The notes: generated from the letters alone by a model not told the origin. A stretch of DNA of 64,000 nt from Plantago ovata (GCA_028274465.1 CM051458.1:16135566-16199565), one strand, 5' to 3'. Positions 34,932 through 48,160 are shown, counted from the stretch's first letter. Program-made: numbers and translations.

Positions 34932-36699
34932 TAATAAAACAGTACTTAATATTTGTGTTTCAGTTTGGTTTTATGTGGGTGGCTATAATATTGGTGCAAT
35001 ATATGTCAACCTATTTTGCTTACACATTGGGGACTATTAGTCAAAAAAAAATTGTAGTTGAGCTGAACCGATCTGAATTAAACTGAATAAAGTTGAGCTG
35101 AATTGAACTAAACTGAATGAAACTGAACTGAACTTATTTGTAGTATAAAATAATACTAAGCGAATTTGAAGTGAACTGAACTTAAAGCATTTGAACTGAA
35201 CTTAATGCATTTGAACTGATTTGATCTGAATTTAAAAGAATTAATTTTCAGATGAAAATAACAGAGCCTAATATAAGTTAAAAACCCTATATATAGTTGA
35301 ATACATATGAAGGTAACTATAATATTTTATTTAAAAAAAAACTCACAAATAAACGTTGTACACACAATGCTTGCACACCCTTAACGACTAGGTCCATAAA
35401 AACTCCAATCGCAATACAAGAACAATCTACTAACTACAATTGAACGTTATCCAATAATATATAGTTATGACTTATGAGTCTTATGACAAATATTATTCTT
35501 GACCACCTTCATCATTTAGTATATCTCACCACTAGTTAAAATTCAAAAGTCAAAAGGTAACGAGATCACAAGTAAAACTCTAGTCAAGACCGAGAAAGCA
35601 AGATAGCACTAGTTTAGGTAAATAATTAAGCAAACACATGATGATTTTTCTCCATGGACCCCGGACCAACCGCTGTTACTAAGGCAATATTCAATTGCAT
35701 AACAAAAAATAGTCTAAATCTAAATTATGAAATGAAATAGTCCTAAAATTATCTCTTTTTTTTCTTAATTTTTGATATTCAATATGCACAAAACTCATAG
35801 GGCATCAACTTTGTACGATTTTGTTTGAAATATATGAAGGAACTATTTTAGTGGAATCGATTAATCACTATAATGTGGCAACCGTTCGTTTAAATTTACA
35901 TACTTCTCGATTACTAATTAACACGTATTCGTGTCCTTGCTACTCAACTCCGTTTTAAGACTCTTTGACTATTTATACTTTTCATTATGCTCATATACTC
36001 AATAGATTCGTTCCCAAACAACATCATGTTTGTGATTGTTTGCATCTTTTTAATAATCTTGTAATATCAGGACTTGCATGACACCTCGCGTATTGAATAA
36101 GGAAATACGGTATTGCACTTGTATGTACTCATATATGTTTCGTGGATGTATTAATTCAAGCGGTTTTATCATTCAAATATTGGTGTATATGTACTCCAAC
36201 ATAACACACCGAGCATCGATCAACTCGGGTTCATTGACATATAACACGCTCATACAAATTTAGGCTGGACAAATCGTGATATCAAGTTATTTGTTTAGTT
36301 ATTGTCTTGAGTTGGGTTTAACTTGGTTCAACGATACTCATTTGTTTTTTCTTAGATTATTTACATATTTCTTTTTTAATTCGTCGTTTTAGATTCTTTA
36401 TGTTTTATTTCCTGATAAGTTTTTATTGCACATATTTATTGTGGTAGGAATACACATATTATAAGAATTTCTGAAATAATCATTTTAAAATCAAACGTAA
36501 TGAAGATATATAAATGAAATCGAATAGAAAATTTGAGGAAGGGTAATGAGACCTAAATAAACTAGTTCATCCGTTCCCTACCAAACTTTTCAATTATTTT
36601 ATTAACCTTTTTAAGTCTATGTTTAATTTCAAATTAATGTTACAATATATTCCTAAAAATAATCTTTCAAATTTTTTCATATCATGAAACTGATGAAAG
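34932..36699. other. AT-rich arm segment without gene
   Basis: It contains a stretch of repeated TGAACTGAA / GAATTGAACT words (about 35050-35230), i.e. imperfect 10-bp-scale repeats, and otherwise no coding signal. It matches 17777-19536 and the corresponding gap-flanking copy, inverted. Confidence 0.6.
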
Positions 36700-37072
36700 T
36701 AGGCCTGGCAGTTGTGACTCAGATCCAAAAGTTCGACCCAGAACCGACTCAGATCCAATGGATCGGATCCACTTTAAAACCGTAAAACTGTGACTTTAAT
36801 CAGATCCAGCTCAAAATCCATTGGATTCATTTAGAAAATAAAATCAAATTAAAACTAGTTTTGATCAAAAAATTGAATCGTTATTTTAGGAGATCCACAG
36901 ATTGACTCGACTCCCCTTTCTCTTCAAAATCATAAGCCGCATAAAACCCAGTAAACCTTCTCCTCCGCAGCTCCGCTTCCAAACTCCTCGAGCTCGCCTC
37001 CGCTTAGACCGCTTCTCCTCCGTCACCTCGGCTTCTCCTCCATCACCGCCGCCTTTCTCCACCGACGCTGCC

Positions 37073-39822
37073 ATGGAGAATACGGTGAATACCCCATCAT
37101 CCACCATGAATTCGAGGTAAAAATCTTCGATCCATCGTTTTAATGGTCGAATTTCACTTTGATTAATTGAGTGGATGTTTTTACCATGGTTTTTATGCTC
37201 GAATTTCACCATGAATCTATGGATGTGTTTTGATTTTCTCCTCCATGTGTAAACCAGTATTGCATCTATAGATTATTGTATTTACTAGCTTCTAGTTTCA
37301 TCACTTCATGTGAATTCTAGCATTGCTGGTTGTTGAAATGGTGGAGGTCTGTTGTTGATGTAGTGGGACTGTTGTTTGCTGTGGAGTTTTGATAGTTTGT
37401 GTTGATATAATTAAGTTGTTGATGTGTGTGTGTGTCTGGGACTCTTGGTTATGATTTAACGTGCCATTATTTGATCTATATGTGTGTTGCTATTCGATCA
37501 AATGGGCAGATTAGTTGTTGATGTGTGTGTGTGTCTGGGTTATGAATTAATGTGCCATTATTCGATCTATGTGTGTTGCTATGTGGTTTTATACGCATAT
37601 GTTGATGGGTGTTTCTTTTCCAATTTAGTTTATTCATGTGTGGTAGTTTTTAAACCGTGTCTCTCATTTTCAGCGGTCACATGGAGATTGAAGTAGAGGC
37701 TGAAGTTACTGCGAACAAATCTCCAACCCCAAATCAAAAAGGTTCCAAGGTATGGAAGTTTTTTCTAAGGTTTAAGCAAGGTAGTGTTAAAATGGCTAGG
37801 TGCAAAAGGTGCAAGAAAACATACAAGTACTGTGGAACATCCAACTTAAGGCGACATGTCAGGCAATACTGTCCTTTCCGTGATTCTGGACCTGGTTCTA
37901 GAGAGTTTAGAGATGCTGATGATTTTGATCAGGATGTATTCAGGTCAAAGTTAGCGAAAGCACTAATCTACCATGGCCTTCCATTCAAGTTTGTAGAGTA
38001 TGAAAGGATTAGGGATCTTTTTGCGTACTTGAACCCGAAAGTTGAATTCATATCTTGCAATACGGCTAAAGCAGATGTACTTCGCATTTATAAAGTGGAG
38101 AAGGAGAAAATGAAAGCAGCCTTGGATTTAGTTAATGGTAGAATATGCTTAACATCAGATTTGTGGACGTCGATCACTTCTAAAGGCTACATGTGTTTGA
38201 CTGGCCATTATATTGATCCTGATTGGATTTTACAGAGTAAGGTGCTAGCATTTCGATATCTGCCCCCTCCTCATGATGGCGAAAGCGTTGGTAGAGAACT
38301 TATCAATTTGCTTCAAGAGTTGAATATTGAGAAAAAAGTTTTTGCAATAACTTTAGATAATGCTTCATATAACAATAGGGTGGTTTCTATGTTGAAGGAT
38401 AATCTGGGATTGACTGATTCACTGGTAGCCTATGGTGAATATTTACATGTGAGATGTGGGGCTCATATACTAAATTTGATTGTGAAGAGTGGACTAGAGG
38501 TAATTGAGCAAGCGGTTCACAAAATTCGGGAGAGCGTGAAGTATGCTAGAGCAACAGAGACAAGAATTATGAGGTTTGCAGAGTGCGTTAGCCAAATGGG
38601 TATAAAGGTGACCAAAAATTGAAGCAAGATATGTGTGTAAGATGGAATTCTACATTTCAGATGTTGGACAGTGCTCTTACTTACAAGGTAGCCTTTTCTA
38701 GATTGAACTTAGTTGATAAAGACTATAAGTATTGTCCTACGGATGAAGAATGGAGAAGGGTGGGGAGAATTACCAAGTTCCTAAAGCCATTTTATGTGAT
38801 GACAGAATTATTTTCTGGAACTAATTACCCAACTGCAAATTTATACTTCCGGAGTGTCTGGACCATCCAAATCTTAATTGATGAAGAGATGAAAAGTGAA
38901 GATCCTATACTAAGAGAAATGGCTGGGGCTATGAAACCAAAATTCGATAAATATTGGGAGTCCTACAGTACTATATTATCTTTTGCTTTGATTTTAGATC
39001 CTCGATATAAACTTCAATTTGTTGAATACACATACCGTAAGATATATACTGAAGCTGAAATCTATGAAGCCAGAATTACGAAGCTGAAGGTTGACTTACA
39101 GTATTTATTTGAGGAGTATGTGTTTACTACTAATCTGCCACTATCCCAATCTCCAATCCCGGGTGTTCAAGATATTGACATGGATCAGGATGACGAGTTG
39201 CTGGATGTGAGTACATTTTCTAACTTTCTGTTTTCTGTACATTTCTATTCATTATTCACTGTAGGGTTACTCTATTCCCGTTTACACTAAAACATTCTTT
39301 CATTTATATATATATGCATAGGAGTTTGATGCAATTCAAGGTGAACGTCGTGTTAGCAAAAGGCGATGTGAGTTAGAAAAATACCTTGCTGAGCCATTAA
39401 TCAATAGGAAACAGTTTCCTCACTTACAAGTTCTGGAATACTGGAAAAGTAATATGAATGACTATCCTGTGTTGTCAACTATGGCTCGGGACATTTTAAG
39501 CATCCCAATAACGACAGTTGCATCAGAATCAACATTTAGCCATGGAGGAAGAATAATTGACAAGTATCGAAATCCGATTCTCCCAGCAACTGCTGAAGCA
39601 CTAATTTGTACGCGGGATTGGCTCAAAGGTCTGAACTTAGTGTTTTCAACATACTATTTAATGAATAAAAATGCATGTATACTATTTAATTATGTTCACG
39701 ATTACTAATTTGTAGTCTTGTATCATGTAGCATATGATCTTGATGATGAAGTTGAGGAGGACATCTCCACTGACATTGAGAATTTGGTTGCACAAGTAGG
39801 CAATATGGGGGTTGGAAGGTAG
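37073..39822 (+). pseudogene. hAT transposase (RICESLEEPER/DAYSLEEPER type), copy 2
   Basis: Exons 37073-37116, 37674-39206, 39322-39628 and 39731-39822. The 44-nt first exon joins in phase to exon 2 (AG|C = Ser). BED zinc finger at about 37795-37875 (CKRC...LRRHVRQYC), core motifs DLWTSITSKGYM, TLDNASYNN and RCGAHILNL, then the C-terminal dimerisation domain [14 protein letters not shown] and [19 protein letters not shown]. It is intact except for one missing A in an A-run near 38616 (ACCAAAAATTGAAG; copy 1 has one more A), which ends the frame at a TGA in the middle. That single homopolymer difference could be a sequencing error, in which case this copy would encode a complete transposase. 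Confidence 0.9.
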
Positions 39823-40977
39823 AAAGAAGAAAAGGTATCTGGTAACTTCTGATTGCAGTTAGGATAAAATTTTGGTTGACAGTACTTTGATTTGTGTTCT
39901 TTCTTGAGTATAAAATTTTGTTTCATTTTGTACATAGTATTCCAGTAAACCAAAGTTGTTGCATGTCTCCATCTTTTTTTTTCTTGATACAGCGATACAT
40001 TTCTTCTGGACTGTAAGATAGTCTTCCATCCACTGTGATTTATTATTGAGCAATAATAAATCACAGTGATGAGATCTGTGTTGTACTTATTTAGAGTTAA
40101 TCTAGATAACTGGATGATTGATTTTATATAATTACTCCCATGGTTTGACACTTTGATGTGAAAGTAGTAATATAGGTAGTGCTGCTAATGTATAAGATAA
40201 TCGATCATGTGCTAGTTATCAACTTTACTTGGCCTAATTTTTTCATAGATTATAGCTAAAACAAATAAACACGAACTATGTAGTTTCTGAGCTTTGGCCT
40301 AATTTTCTGGCTGTATTTTCTTGTTCCAATTATTGAGCAATTCCTTTTTGCAAATTATTATTAAGGATATGAGTATGCGAATTTGTATAAACAAAGCATC
40401 TGTGTATAATTTTATCCTAACTGCATTTCTTTTGAGGTCATGTAATTGAGCATTAATATGTAAAGCTAATATGTAGTGAGTCTACTGAATCATTCAGAAT
40501 GTATTTGGACAAACTTGTGTGTGTTGATTTCTTGTATCCTTGAAATCTTTATGTTTATGTCTCTTGGCCAATACTGGAGTGGTCTCTTGGTCAGTATACA
40601 TTTTAAAAGGCCTCTGTTTTGGCAACATTGATGATAGAATTGTAATTTTGGATGCCTGTTCTCTGCGCACTTGATGTGGTTTTGGAAATTGTTGCAAGAA
40701 CTAACGTTTTCTTTTTCCTGCAGCAAAGCTTATAGAGCCACATTGATCTTCGTGACCTTCGTTGTTGCTTTTACGGTTGGCATTGAAGTGACAGAAGTTT
40801 CTTTTTGCATCAAATTTTAGAGCAGAAGAGTAGTTTTTGTGGAAGTTAAATAGTGTAGTTAGCAAATGTATGTAATGGAGCAGATTGTGTTGAGCTAGTT
40901 GCTAACTTGTTACATTTATGAAGGAAAAGTCAAAATTTTTATCTCTTTGTTTTTCAATATATGGCTCATTAGATGAA

Positions 40978-41155
40978 TCACTCGTGGATCCAAAGTGAAT
41001 CAATTGTGGATCTGAAGTGAGTCAATGCTGGATCTAACTGGTCTCAAAGTGGTTTCGACTCGGATCCAGAACCATTTTGGATCCAAAAAATTGACTCACT
41101 TTGGATCCGATTCATTTATGATCCAAATCAAAAATGAATTGACTTGGATCCAATC
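40978..41155. repeat. hAT subterminal repeat array (3' end, copy 2)
   Basis: GTGGATCCAAAGTGA, GTGGATCTGAAGTGA, CTGGATCTAACTGG, CGGATCCAGAACC, TTGGATCCAAAAA and TTGGATCCGATTC occur in close succession, in both orientations. This is typical of hAT transposase-binding regions. Confidence 0.7.
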
Positions 41156-41652
41156 CATAACCTAAAATTGACAGGCTAATTGTTGGATTATCAGATTTAA
41201 TCCCGTATCTCTATTCCAAAAGGTAATTCCTATGCTCTGTCTCACTTTCGTTCTATTTTCTGTTTGGACGATTTTGCCCCTTTGCTCGAATGACAGTAAT
41301 CGAACCCTCTGAACTTAATTTCGAACTTGGACTAGGCTGGAATTTGTTTTATGTTGGTTGTTGTTGACTGATAACTTGATTTTATACCTACTTATCACTA
41401 TCTTTTTAGGTTTAAAAGCTATTTTTGTTGGTTTTTACTTGTTTTATGTTTTTACGTTTAAAAGCTATTTTTGTTGGTTTTTACTTGTTTTATGTTTGTT
41501 TTGGCCTAGGTGAGTCTGATGATTTACGGAGATACTGGCTAAAAGAGCTTATTTGAGCTGATTTGATGATAAAATCTTATGAAAAAGAAGGCCAACCTGG
41601 GTATGGCTCAATGCCCAATTTATGAAGTTTCGTACTCTGTTTTGGCTGAGAC

Positions 41653-44226
41653 CCATATTTTCAGCCCTTTGTATTCCCGAGGGATTCTGATATATATTAG
41701 GGTAAATTAGACCTTTTGATGATTCTGATTAGCACATACATAATTTACGTGAGATACATAGAGAAACGGCAGTAGCTGTTCTTCCGATATATATATTTGC
41801 CGTAGCTGAGGAGTTCGATCAAGACTGTTTCGGTTTATTCTCTCTTTTGTTTTTGACTCTTGAGGATTATGTTTTCAGATTCTTTGATGATTTCTATTGA
41901 GACTACGCTGAACTAATTCTCTATTCTAGGGCTACGATGTAGCCTAGTTATGATCATGTTTATTTGAGTATTCAAAGTTAATTCATAATTTTTCATGGTT
42001 GTTTATGGTTTAAATTCTGTGTTTAATGCGTGTGATGGTCTGGCCAACTATTGTATGATTTATGACTTTAATTAGAGATTCGAGAGATGATAATTAAAGT
42101 TGCTATGAATTTATTCCACATAATATGCTGTGAGATAGAGATATCCATAGGTGTTATGCAATCTATATTTGAGTTTCCTAGAGTTTAATGCGTTGTATTA
42201 TGCATGTTAGAGATTCGAGAGAGGATAACTGCATGATAGAATATGTTTGTTAATTCTCGAGAGAGATTAGTGAATTTATTAGGGAAGCTTGATTGTTTGC
42301 AACCGGATTAACTGTGTTTAACTGAAGGATACAAGAATGCATGTGTTTAACTATGGTGAAGTCGGAATCCCTAGATATTTTGTCCATTGATCTAGTCAGA
42401 AAGTTTACAATCGTCGTTAGTAGTATTTAGTTAATTATTCTAGAATTATCAATTATTATTATTTTCCCACCTATTTTAGATCTTAGGTTAATATCCGTTA
42501 GTACTTGTCAACAAATCAGTCCCTGTGGAGACGATACTCGATTTATCACTTTATTACTTGTTGCGATATCGTACCTATTCGAACTTATAAAATGAAGATT
42601 GAACTGTTTGGGTTTCGTTGGACTGATTTGATAGGTTATAGTTTCTGTTGTGGTCATTTTGGGATTTTTTATGAACTAGAAGGACTTGACTGCAATTAGT
42701 GGGTTGACCTCAGTTGACTGACAAAGGACTTCACTGAAAACGGTATTTTGTGGACTGTTTTGTGTGTTTAAAAACTTGAAGGACTTGTCTGGTTTTGGAA
42801 ACTTAAAAAAGGGTTTTTATGCAATTTAAAACTGAAGGGTAATTTGGGTTTTTCACTTCAAACAATAAGATCATTCGTACCCAAGCTGGTTCTGTTTTCT
42901 AAATGGGATTATTATGTTTTACTGTTATTCTGAGAGATGTTCTGTAAACTTCAAACTGAGTTAAAAGTCCTTTTAAAAAAAAAAGCAGTTCATGTTTATT
43001 TACTTGTTGGGTTTAAGTAACTAGTTGACTTGTTAGCCTAGTTGGTTTGTAACTTAAAAGTTTAACTTAGAGTTCCCGAGTTTGAACCCCACCTTACCCC
43101 TCCTTTTCTACGCCTATTCTTCTTTTAGATTTTGTTTCCGTTCTACTTAAGATAGTAACCCGAGTTTCAATTTAGGTACTGTTCCGCCAGCTGTACCGTA
43201 ACTGCTCTCGTTCTTTCCGTGCTAAGTTCAACCGTTGTCAAAGTGAGTGTTCACCCTACAGTTATTTATTTGCAAAACCTGGAAGGCAATGTGTTATGTA
43301 TGTATATATATTTATGTGTACTGTATTCTGTATGCTTCCGCAACTGTATGTCTTCCTAAGTATGACTATTTTCTGCATCCAACTTTAAGACTGTACTCTG
43401 TTTTTGTGCTAACTCTTCTGCAGGATTGTTCTCGATTTCTCGAGCTCTGTTGTGTTATTGTTTGTTCTTCTCTATTGTCTGTTCTGTCTGTTCTGTTTGT
43501 TTCTATTTGGCCGGTCGATTAGGTTATAATTAGGTAGACTTGGATAGTGTGGACTATCGAGTTTATTTGATTATTTCCTAGTCTATTGCCTTTTAGACGC
43601 GAGGCAGAAATCACTGAGGTTTATTAGGGTCGTAGGATCTGTTTCCCCAAAGTACACGGGGCTCTGTTTCTGTCTAGAGAAGGCCATCTCTGGAGGGAGT
43701 TACAAGGGCAATCTGGGAGTAGGAGCATTAAGGCGGGTTGCACCAACGAAATCTGCTCTGTTCTGTTATTTGTCTGTCTTCTCTGTTTTGTTGTGTGTCT
43801 CTATCTGTTGTCTTATGTGTTACGCTTTCTTTTAAAAACTGTTAATCTTTTCTATCTGTTAAAATTCGAACCTCACTGAGATCCTTTATCTCACACTTTT
43901 TCTGTTTTCAAAATCGCTTCCTTGTAGATTCTTTTGAAGGCAAACAAGACTAAGCGTCCAGCAACTGAGAGTTGAGATTGGGTGTTACATTGAGATTTAT
44001 GTTCTTTCGAAATAAGAAGAAAAATTATTTAAATTCTTCACTACCCGTTGGATTGGTTGTTTTGAATTATTTTAGTTACCGTTGAACCGTTACTCTTTTT
44101 ATTTTGTAAGCGTTGTGGCGCCAAAGTCTGTTATTCTGCATGTATTAACTACCGTTGCTTTCAAATTCAAAAATCTCTTTATTTTCTGAGAAAAAGAATT
44201 TATTTTCAAAAATCGGTACCGTTACA
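41653..44226 (+). repeat. Degraded repeat/LTR-like sequence before Ty3-type gag
   Basis: No coding frame. The last part is the 3' end of a 5' LTR (ends GGTACCGTTACA at 44226) because a primer site follows directly. The LTR start is not resolved. The sequence around 42520-42570 (CCCTGTGGAGACGATACTCG) is a motif I associate with plant LTR-element leaders. Confidence 0.5.
43012..43150 (+). mobile_element. Possible tRNA-derived SINE
   Basis: A good pol III A box (TTAGCCTAGTTGG, 43033-43045) is followed 33 nt later by a B-box-like GAGTTTGAACCCC (43078-43090). A pyrimidine-rich body with T-runs follows. This is the layout of plant tRNA-derived SINEs. The tail and target duplications are not clear. 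Confidence 0.42.
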
Positions 44227-45720
44227 GTTGGTGTCAGAGCTTGAGTTCAAACTCGAGCTTGCTAGGATATGATCTTTTGACCTTTGGGGGTGTGTGTGCG
44301 GGTCCGAGTCGCTGAAGTTAGTTGCACGTTTTCTGTTTACTTCTGCTCCTGTTTGAGTCTTTCGTACTAACTCTGTACCGTTCAGGTTGTACGTTAACTG
44401 TCCTAGTGTTCTGTTTTCCAAAACTGTCTTGTTGTTGATTCTGCTTAACATCTACTAAGTTAGTAACATGCTTACTAACGCTACTTAGTTCGTTTCATTT
44501 AAAACTATTAGATTGTTTGCTTCAAATGCATGAGTATCTGTTTGAAAGTATGTTCATTTAGTATGATGTTATTGATGGCATGTTGTAAGCTTTCTTTTAT
44601 GTAATTGTTTTACTTAGTATGGTTGATGTATGTTCTTTCTCGGTTCTATCATATTGTGATATATTGTTTAACCAAAGTCGACATAAATCACCGACAGGCG
44701 GCCGACTGTTTACGTGATTCGTGTTAACTGAGGTCAAATGACTGGTCACCTTATGAGAGAACACCTTGAGTTATTGCTTGTTTAACGCTTATGATGTTTT
44801 ATCTTTTTCTTCATTATTGAATTTCTTACTTATGCTTTCTTGTTTCGTTTTCAATTTGTCTGCCAGGTATGCTAGGTTAGACACACTCGAGGATTTACTT
44901 ATTGATAAGTTACTATCTTACTTATGTCTCCCTAATTTGATTTTGACCTTCGTATTATCGTTTACTCTCACGCGTCTCCTGCTCGTTCACGATAGATTGA
45001 CTTAAGTTAGTGCCTTAGTTCGCTTTACGCCACGCTTGAGGATGTTAATTCCGTTATTGACCTTAGATTAATTGCGATACAACGGCTCCACGGAACAACA
45101 CTCGCGTAACGGTCGTACCTGCAATGGCAACAACAACAATGCTGACACTCAAGACCTAGTGGAGCGGATAATTGCAACGTTGGGAAACTTCAGTGAGAAC
45201 ATGCGCAACGCTAGGCCACCTCTTGCTCAGCTTGTTACACTGCCACCGCCTCTATCAATCGACCAAGTTGCCGAACTTTTTTCTCGTATCCGTCCCGAGA
45301 GGTTTGATGGGGCACCGAATTCCCGCAAGGCTGAACTTTGGCTAGAGAGCATGGAGAATTTGTCCTCGATATTGCACTAGTTTGATAAACGGAAGATTGA
45401 GTTAGCAGCTTTTCAATTTGAGGGAGCAGCGCGAAATTGGTGGAGAACCGTAGACGCAAAGTGGAGACAAGACCAAGTTGATCGTATGTGGGCGAATTTC
45501 GAGAGGGAGTTCACTGGCAAGTTCGTGCCTCGTTTGGCCCGAGAAGGTAGAAGGGACGAATTTCACAATTTGGTGTTGTTGAATGGTAACTCGTTCACTA
45601 TTCTAATTCGTCGTAAGTCTTCTTCAAAGGGTAACACTTCAGTTTCCACTCAAAGGATGTTCCTTTGAGTATAAGTATGAAGCCCTTCGGTACCTGAAAT
45701 CCACTAGGAAAAGGGAGGGG
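44227..45720 (+). mobile_element. Ty3-type LTR element, 5' part with gag (broken)
   Basis: The primer site TGGTGTCAGAGC (44229-44240, initiator-Met type) follows an LTR end. Gag sequence lies at about 45072-45670, with the retrotransposon-gag motifs LSIDQVAELFSRIRPERFDG, AAFQFEGAARNWW and WANFEREFTGKFVP. It is cut off at about 45720 where a different repeat begins; pol is not seen. Fossil; the age cannot be estimated without its other LTR. Confidence 0.8.
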
Positions 45721-46132
45721 GGTTAGTGTCTATTACCCGGTCTGTCATATATCAGATCGGAGTGTCGACTTTACGAGTAGGGAGTTGTAGGATTCCCTAG
45801 TGAGAGAAATATCGAGTGTAGGTGAGTATTGATTGATTACCTTGGGATCTTGAATGAGGCCCCTTTATATACTCAGAGTATTTTATTGTCACTTTGTGTA
45901 GGATCGTGACAAGTGTCCGTCTGAGATTAAAGCCTTCTTTGGACCGAACCCATTAAGGAGGTCCATGGGCTTTGACCCAAGCATTTGACCTAGGGTTTGG
46001 AGGGCATTTTAGGCATTTCGGGACTTGATGGATCTTTCTGAAAGGTGCGCCGCCTAGTGACCGACCGGTTGTGGTCGACCTAGGTGCTCGAGCCTTCCTC
46101 GTGATCCATTGCTCGAGTAGGACCCTGCCTAG
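45721..46132 (+). repeat. Unclassified LTR-like repeat, left piece
   Basis: Non-coding sequence with GGTCGACC-type words. It ends in CCTAG, the left target duplication of the outer element. Its continuation after removal of that element is 60760-61850. Confidence 0.5.
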
Positions 46133-47615
46133 TGATGAACGAGATTGTCAGACTCGAACAATCAAATAAATTTGTTTTAAGCCAAAGGGCATTCACAACT
46201 ACACAAAACACGTAGTGCAGAGGAAAGATGAGCTCGAGTGTCGATCTCTAGGGACTAAACTAGCTTTAACTAATTAACTATATATAAATTCAGAAAACAA
46301 ATTAATCTCTAACTTAACAATATATGGAGAAAGTTGGTGATATTATGCTCGTTCTAAGCATCAAGTTCTAATTATGCATAAAAGTGCAACGCGTACTGTC
46401 TTAAAAGCAATTCGATTTACAAACACCAAAGACAGGTTTGCAGACGTGTATTTTGAAAGCTTCCCATCTATACTAATGCTTAGTTCAAGCAGTACTTGCA
46501 AATTATATATAATCGAATCGATGATCTTGAATTGTCCTAGTGTTTCTAACACCTTTGTACGAAGTTATGTGGCTTAGTCGGATCAAAGAATCGAATTAAG
46601 ATAATTAAACAAGTAAAAGATTCAAAAACTCAATCATGCATAATACGAACCCTAGCTACGAATTCACATACTATCACCAACTAGATGCTTAGCTACTCAT
46701 ATCAATAACACGATAAACAATCATAATTGAAGCAATAATGAAAGAAAACATGTTTAATTGAAAGATAAATAGCAGAATTGTGAGATATAAGGTTACCACC
46801 AAAGGTTGTCAATCTCCGGTGAATGGCTAAAACTCACAAAGATCTAGCAAGGTGAGATTAAACGGTGTCCAAATCTCTCCTCTAGCTCCAAAATCGCTAA
46901 GTTACAAAGAATCTAAGAGAAAATATCCCCAGAACAAGCTCTAGGGTTTATGTCTGGAAAAATATGAAATGAGATATGAAAATTCACAGATTTTGGGATA
47001 TATATATAGAGCCGTCGGAAACTCCACGGCGCATCGCCCCGTACGCGGCGGTCCGCCTGACACGGGCAACAAGTTTTCCATAAGTTCGAACAGAGATTCC
47101 GGGCGCGCCCGAACTTGTATTGGCACGTAAGACCCACCGTTGGATAGCCCTTCGAGTTAGCTACACGTAGGTTATAATCTCATCCCAATCCAATGTCGTA
47201 TGAAAGACGGGTGCCAAAATACTGAGACTATGCAAATGGAACTTCGAGATTTCACTTCAAAGGCTCCAAAATCTTCACCCGAACTCCGAATGAACTACCG
47301 TTTCTGCCTCATACAAGATATCTCGAATCTTTCATGTTCTCCTTGGCCTTGGGCACGGCTTTGAGCTCCGAAACTTGGTCTTTTGGCCTTGAAACACGTC
47401 CCGGTACTCCTTGACACACCACGGGTGATCTTGATACACCAAAACTTCAATGTTTCTCCATGATTTACATCCAAAAGTGCGATTTTCACCTAAAACCTGA
47501 AAATAATAAAAGAAATAGAAACGTGACACTATTCTAACAAAATGCACTAAAATGCATGCAAGAGGATAGCTAAATTGGTGAAAAAAGACTCGAATGATAG
47601 TGAACACTGTCATCA
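46133..47615 (-). repeat. Outer element 3' LTR
   Basis: Starts TGATGAACGAGATTG and ends ACACTGTCATCA, collinear with 59272-60754. TATA stretch at about 47001 with a GC-rich segment (GCGGCGGTCCGCC) beside it. Confidence 0.92.
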
Positions 47616-47628
47616 AACTCCCCAAACC
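47616..47628 (-). other. Polypurine tract of outer element
   Basis: Reverse complement GGTTTGGGGAGTT abuts the 3' LTR, matching the inner element's tract. Confidence 0.85.
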
Positions 47629-48160
47629 AAACCTTTGCTTGTCCTCAAGCAACTAGCTAGAGTCTATGCAACCTACATGCAACACAAAGAGGAGTCTCAT
47701 GCCAAACAAGAAGAAATAATCTATTGTATTTACCAAGTACTTATGAACAAAGACCATACAAATCATAACATGGAAGTAGGTTGAAGAATGTCTCGATTGA
47801 ACCTATACATATTCATATATGCACTTTGTTAAACAAGAGAGTCTCTCGTAACATTTTTCTTCTTTTCTTTTTCTTTTTTTGCTTTTCCAGATTCTTGAAT
47901 TTTTCTCTTTTTTCTGTCTTTTTTTTTTTTTTTTTATATAGCCAGCAGTAGCACAATGAAAGTACAATGAAAGGAAATAACAACGACACTACAACGACCT
48001 CCCCAAACCTATTCGAAAGAATAGGTTGGAGCACAAACACACAAGAAAAAATAAAAACAAACTCAACATGACTCACAAAGACGAAAAACAAGTCATAATG
48101 ATAGTAACCCCCTCCCCAAACCTATTCGTTAGAATATGTTTCAAACAAAGGATCACACAC

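Larger units (their letters stand above)
36700..41178 (+). mobile_element. hAT DNA transposon, copy 2 (full length)
   Basis: 5' terminus TAGGCCTGGCAGTTGTGACT, 3' terminus AAATTGACAGGCTA (imperfect inverted match), 4479 bp. GGATCC-type subterminal repeats lie near both ends (36716-36830 and 40978-41155). One transposase gene lies on the plus strand. The flanking bases (GATGAAAG / ATTGTTGG) do not form an 8-bp target duplication, but they are the same as for copy 1, so both copies descend from one insertion. Confidence 0.9.
34358..41652 (-). repeat. Right arm of ~7.3-kb inverted duplication
   Basis: Reverse complement of 12824-20102. Order from left: copied phosphatase promoter/5' leader, LINE tail, AT-rich segment, hAT copy 2, 0.47-kb flank. 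The outer edge is GGCTGAGAC, then unique sequence (CCATATTTTCAGCC). Small differences from the left arm show it is not a byte-for-byte copy. Confidence 0.9.

Noticed and set aside
35050-35230. Possible short regularly spaced repeat array (TGAACTGAA-type words)
   Set aside because: Units are imperfect, about 10 bp and unspaced; it is a simple degenerate microsatellite-like region, not a CRISPR-like or satellite array.
12824-41652. A giant transposon with 7-kb terminal inverted repeats carrying two host genes
   Set aside because: The outer arm edges show no recognised transposon terminus (GTCTCAGCC) and no target duplication is seen. The hAT elements inside have their own ends. Aberrant hAT transposition explains the structure better.
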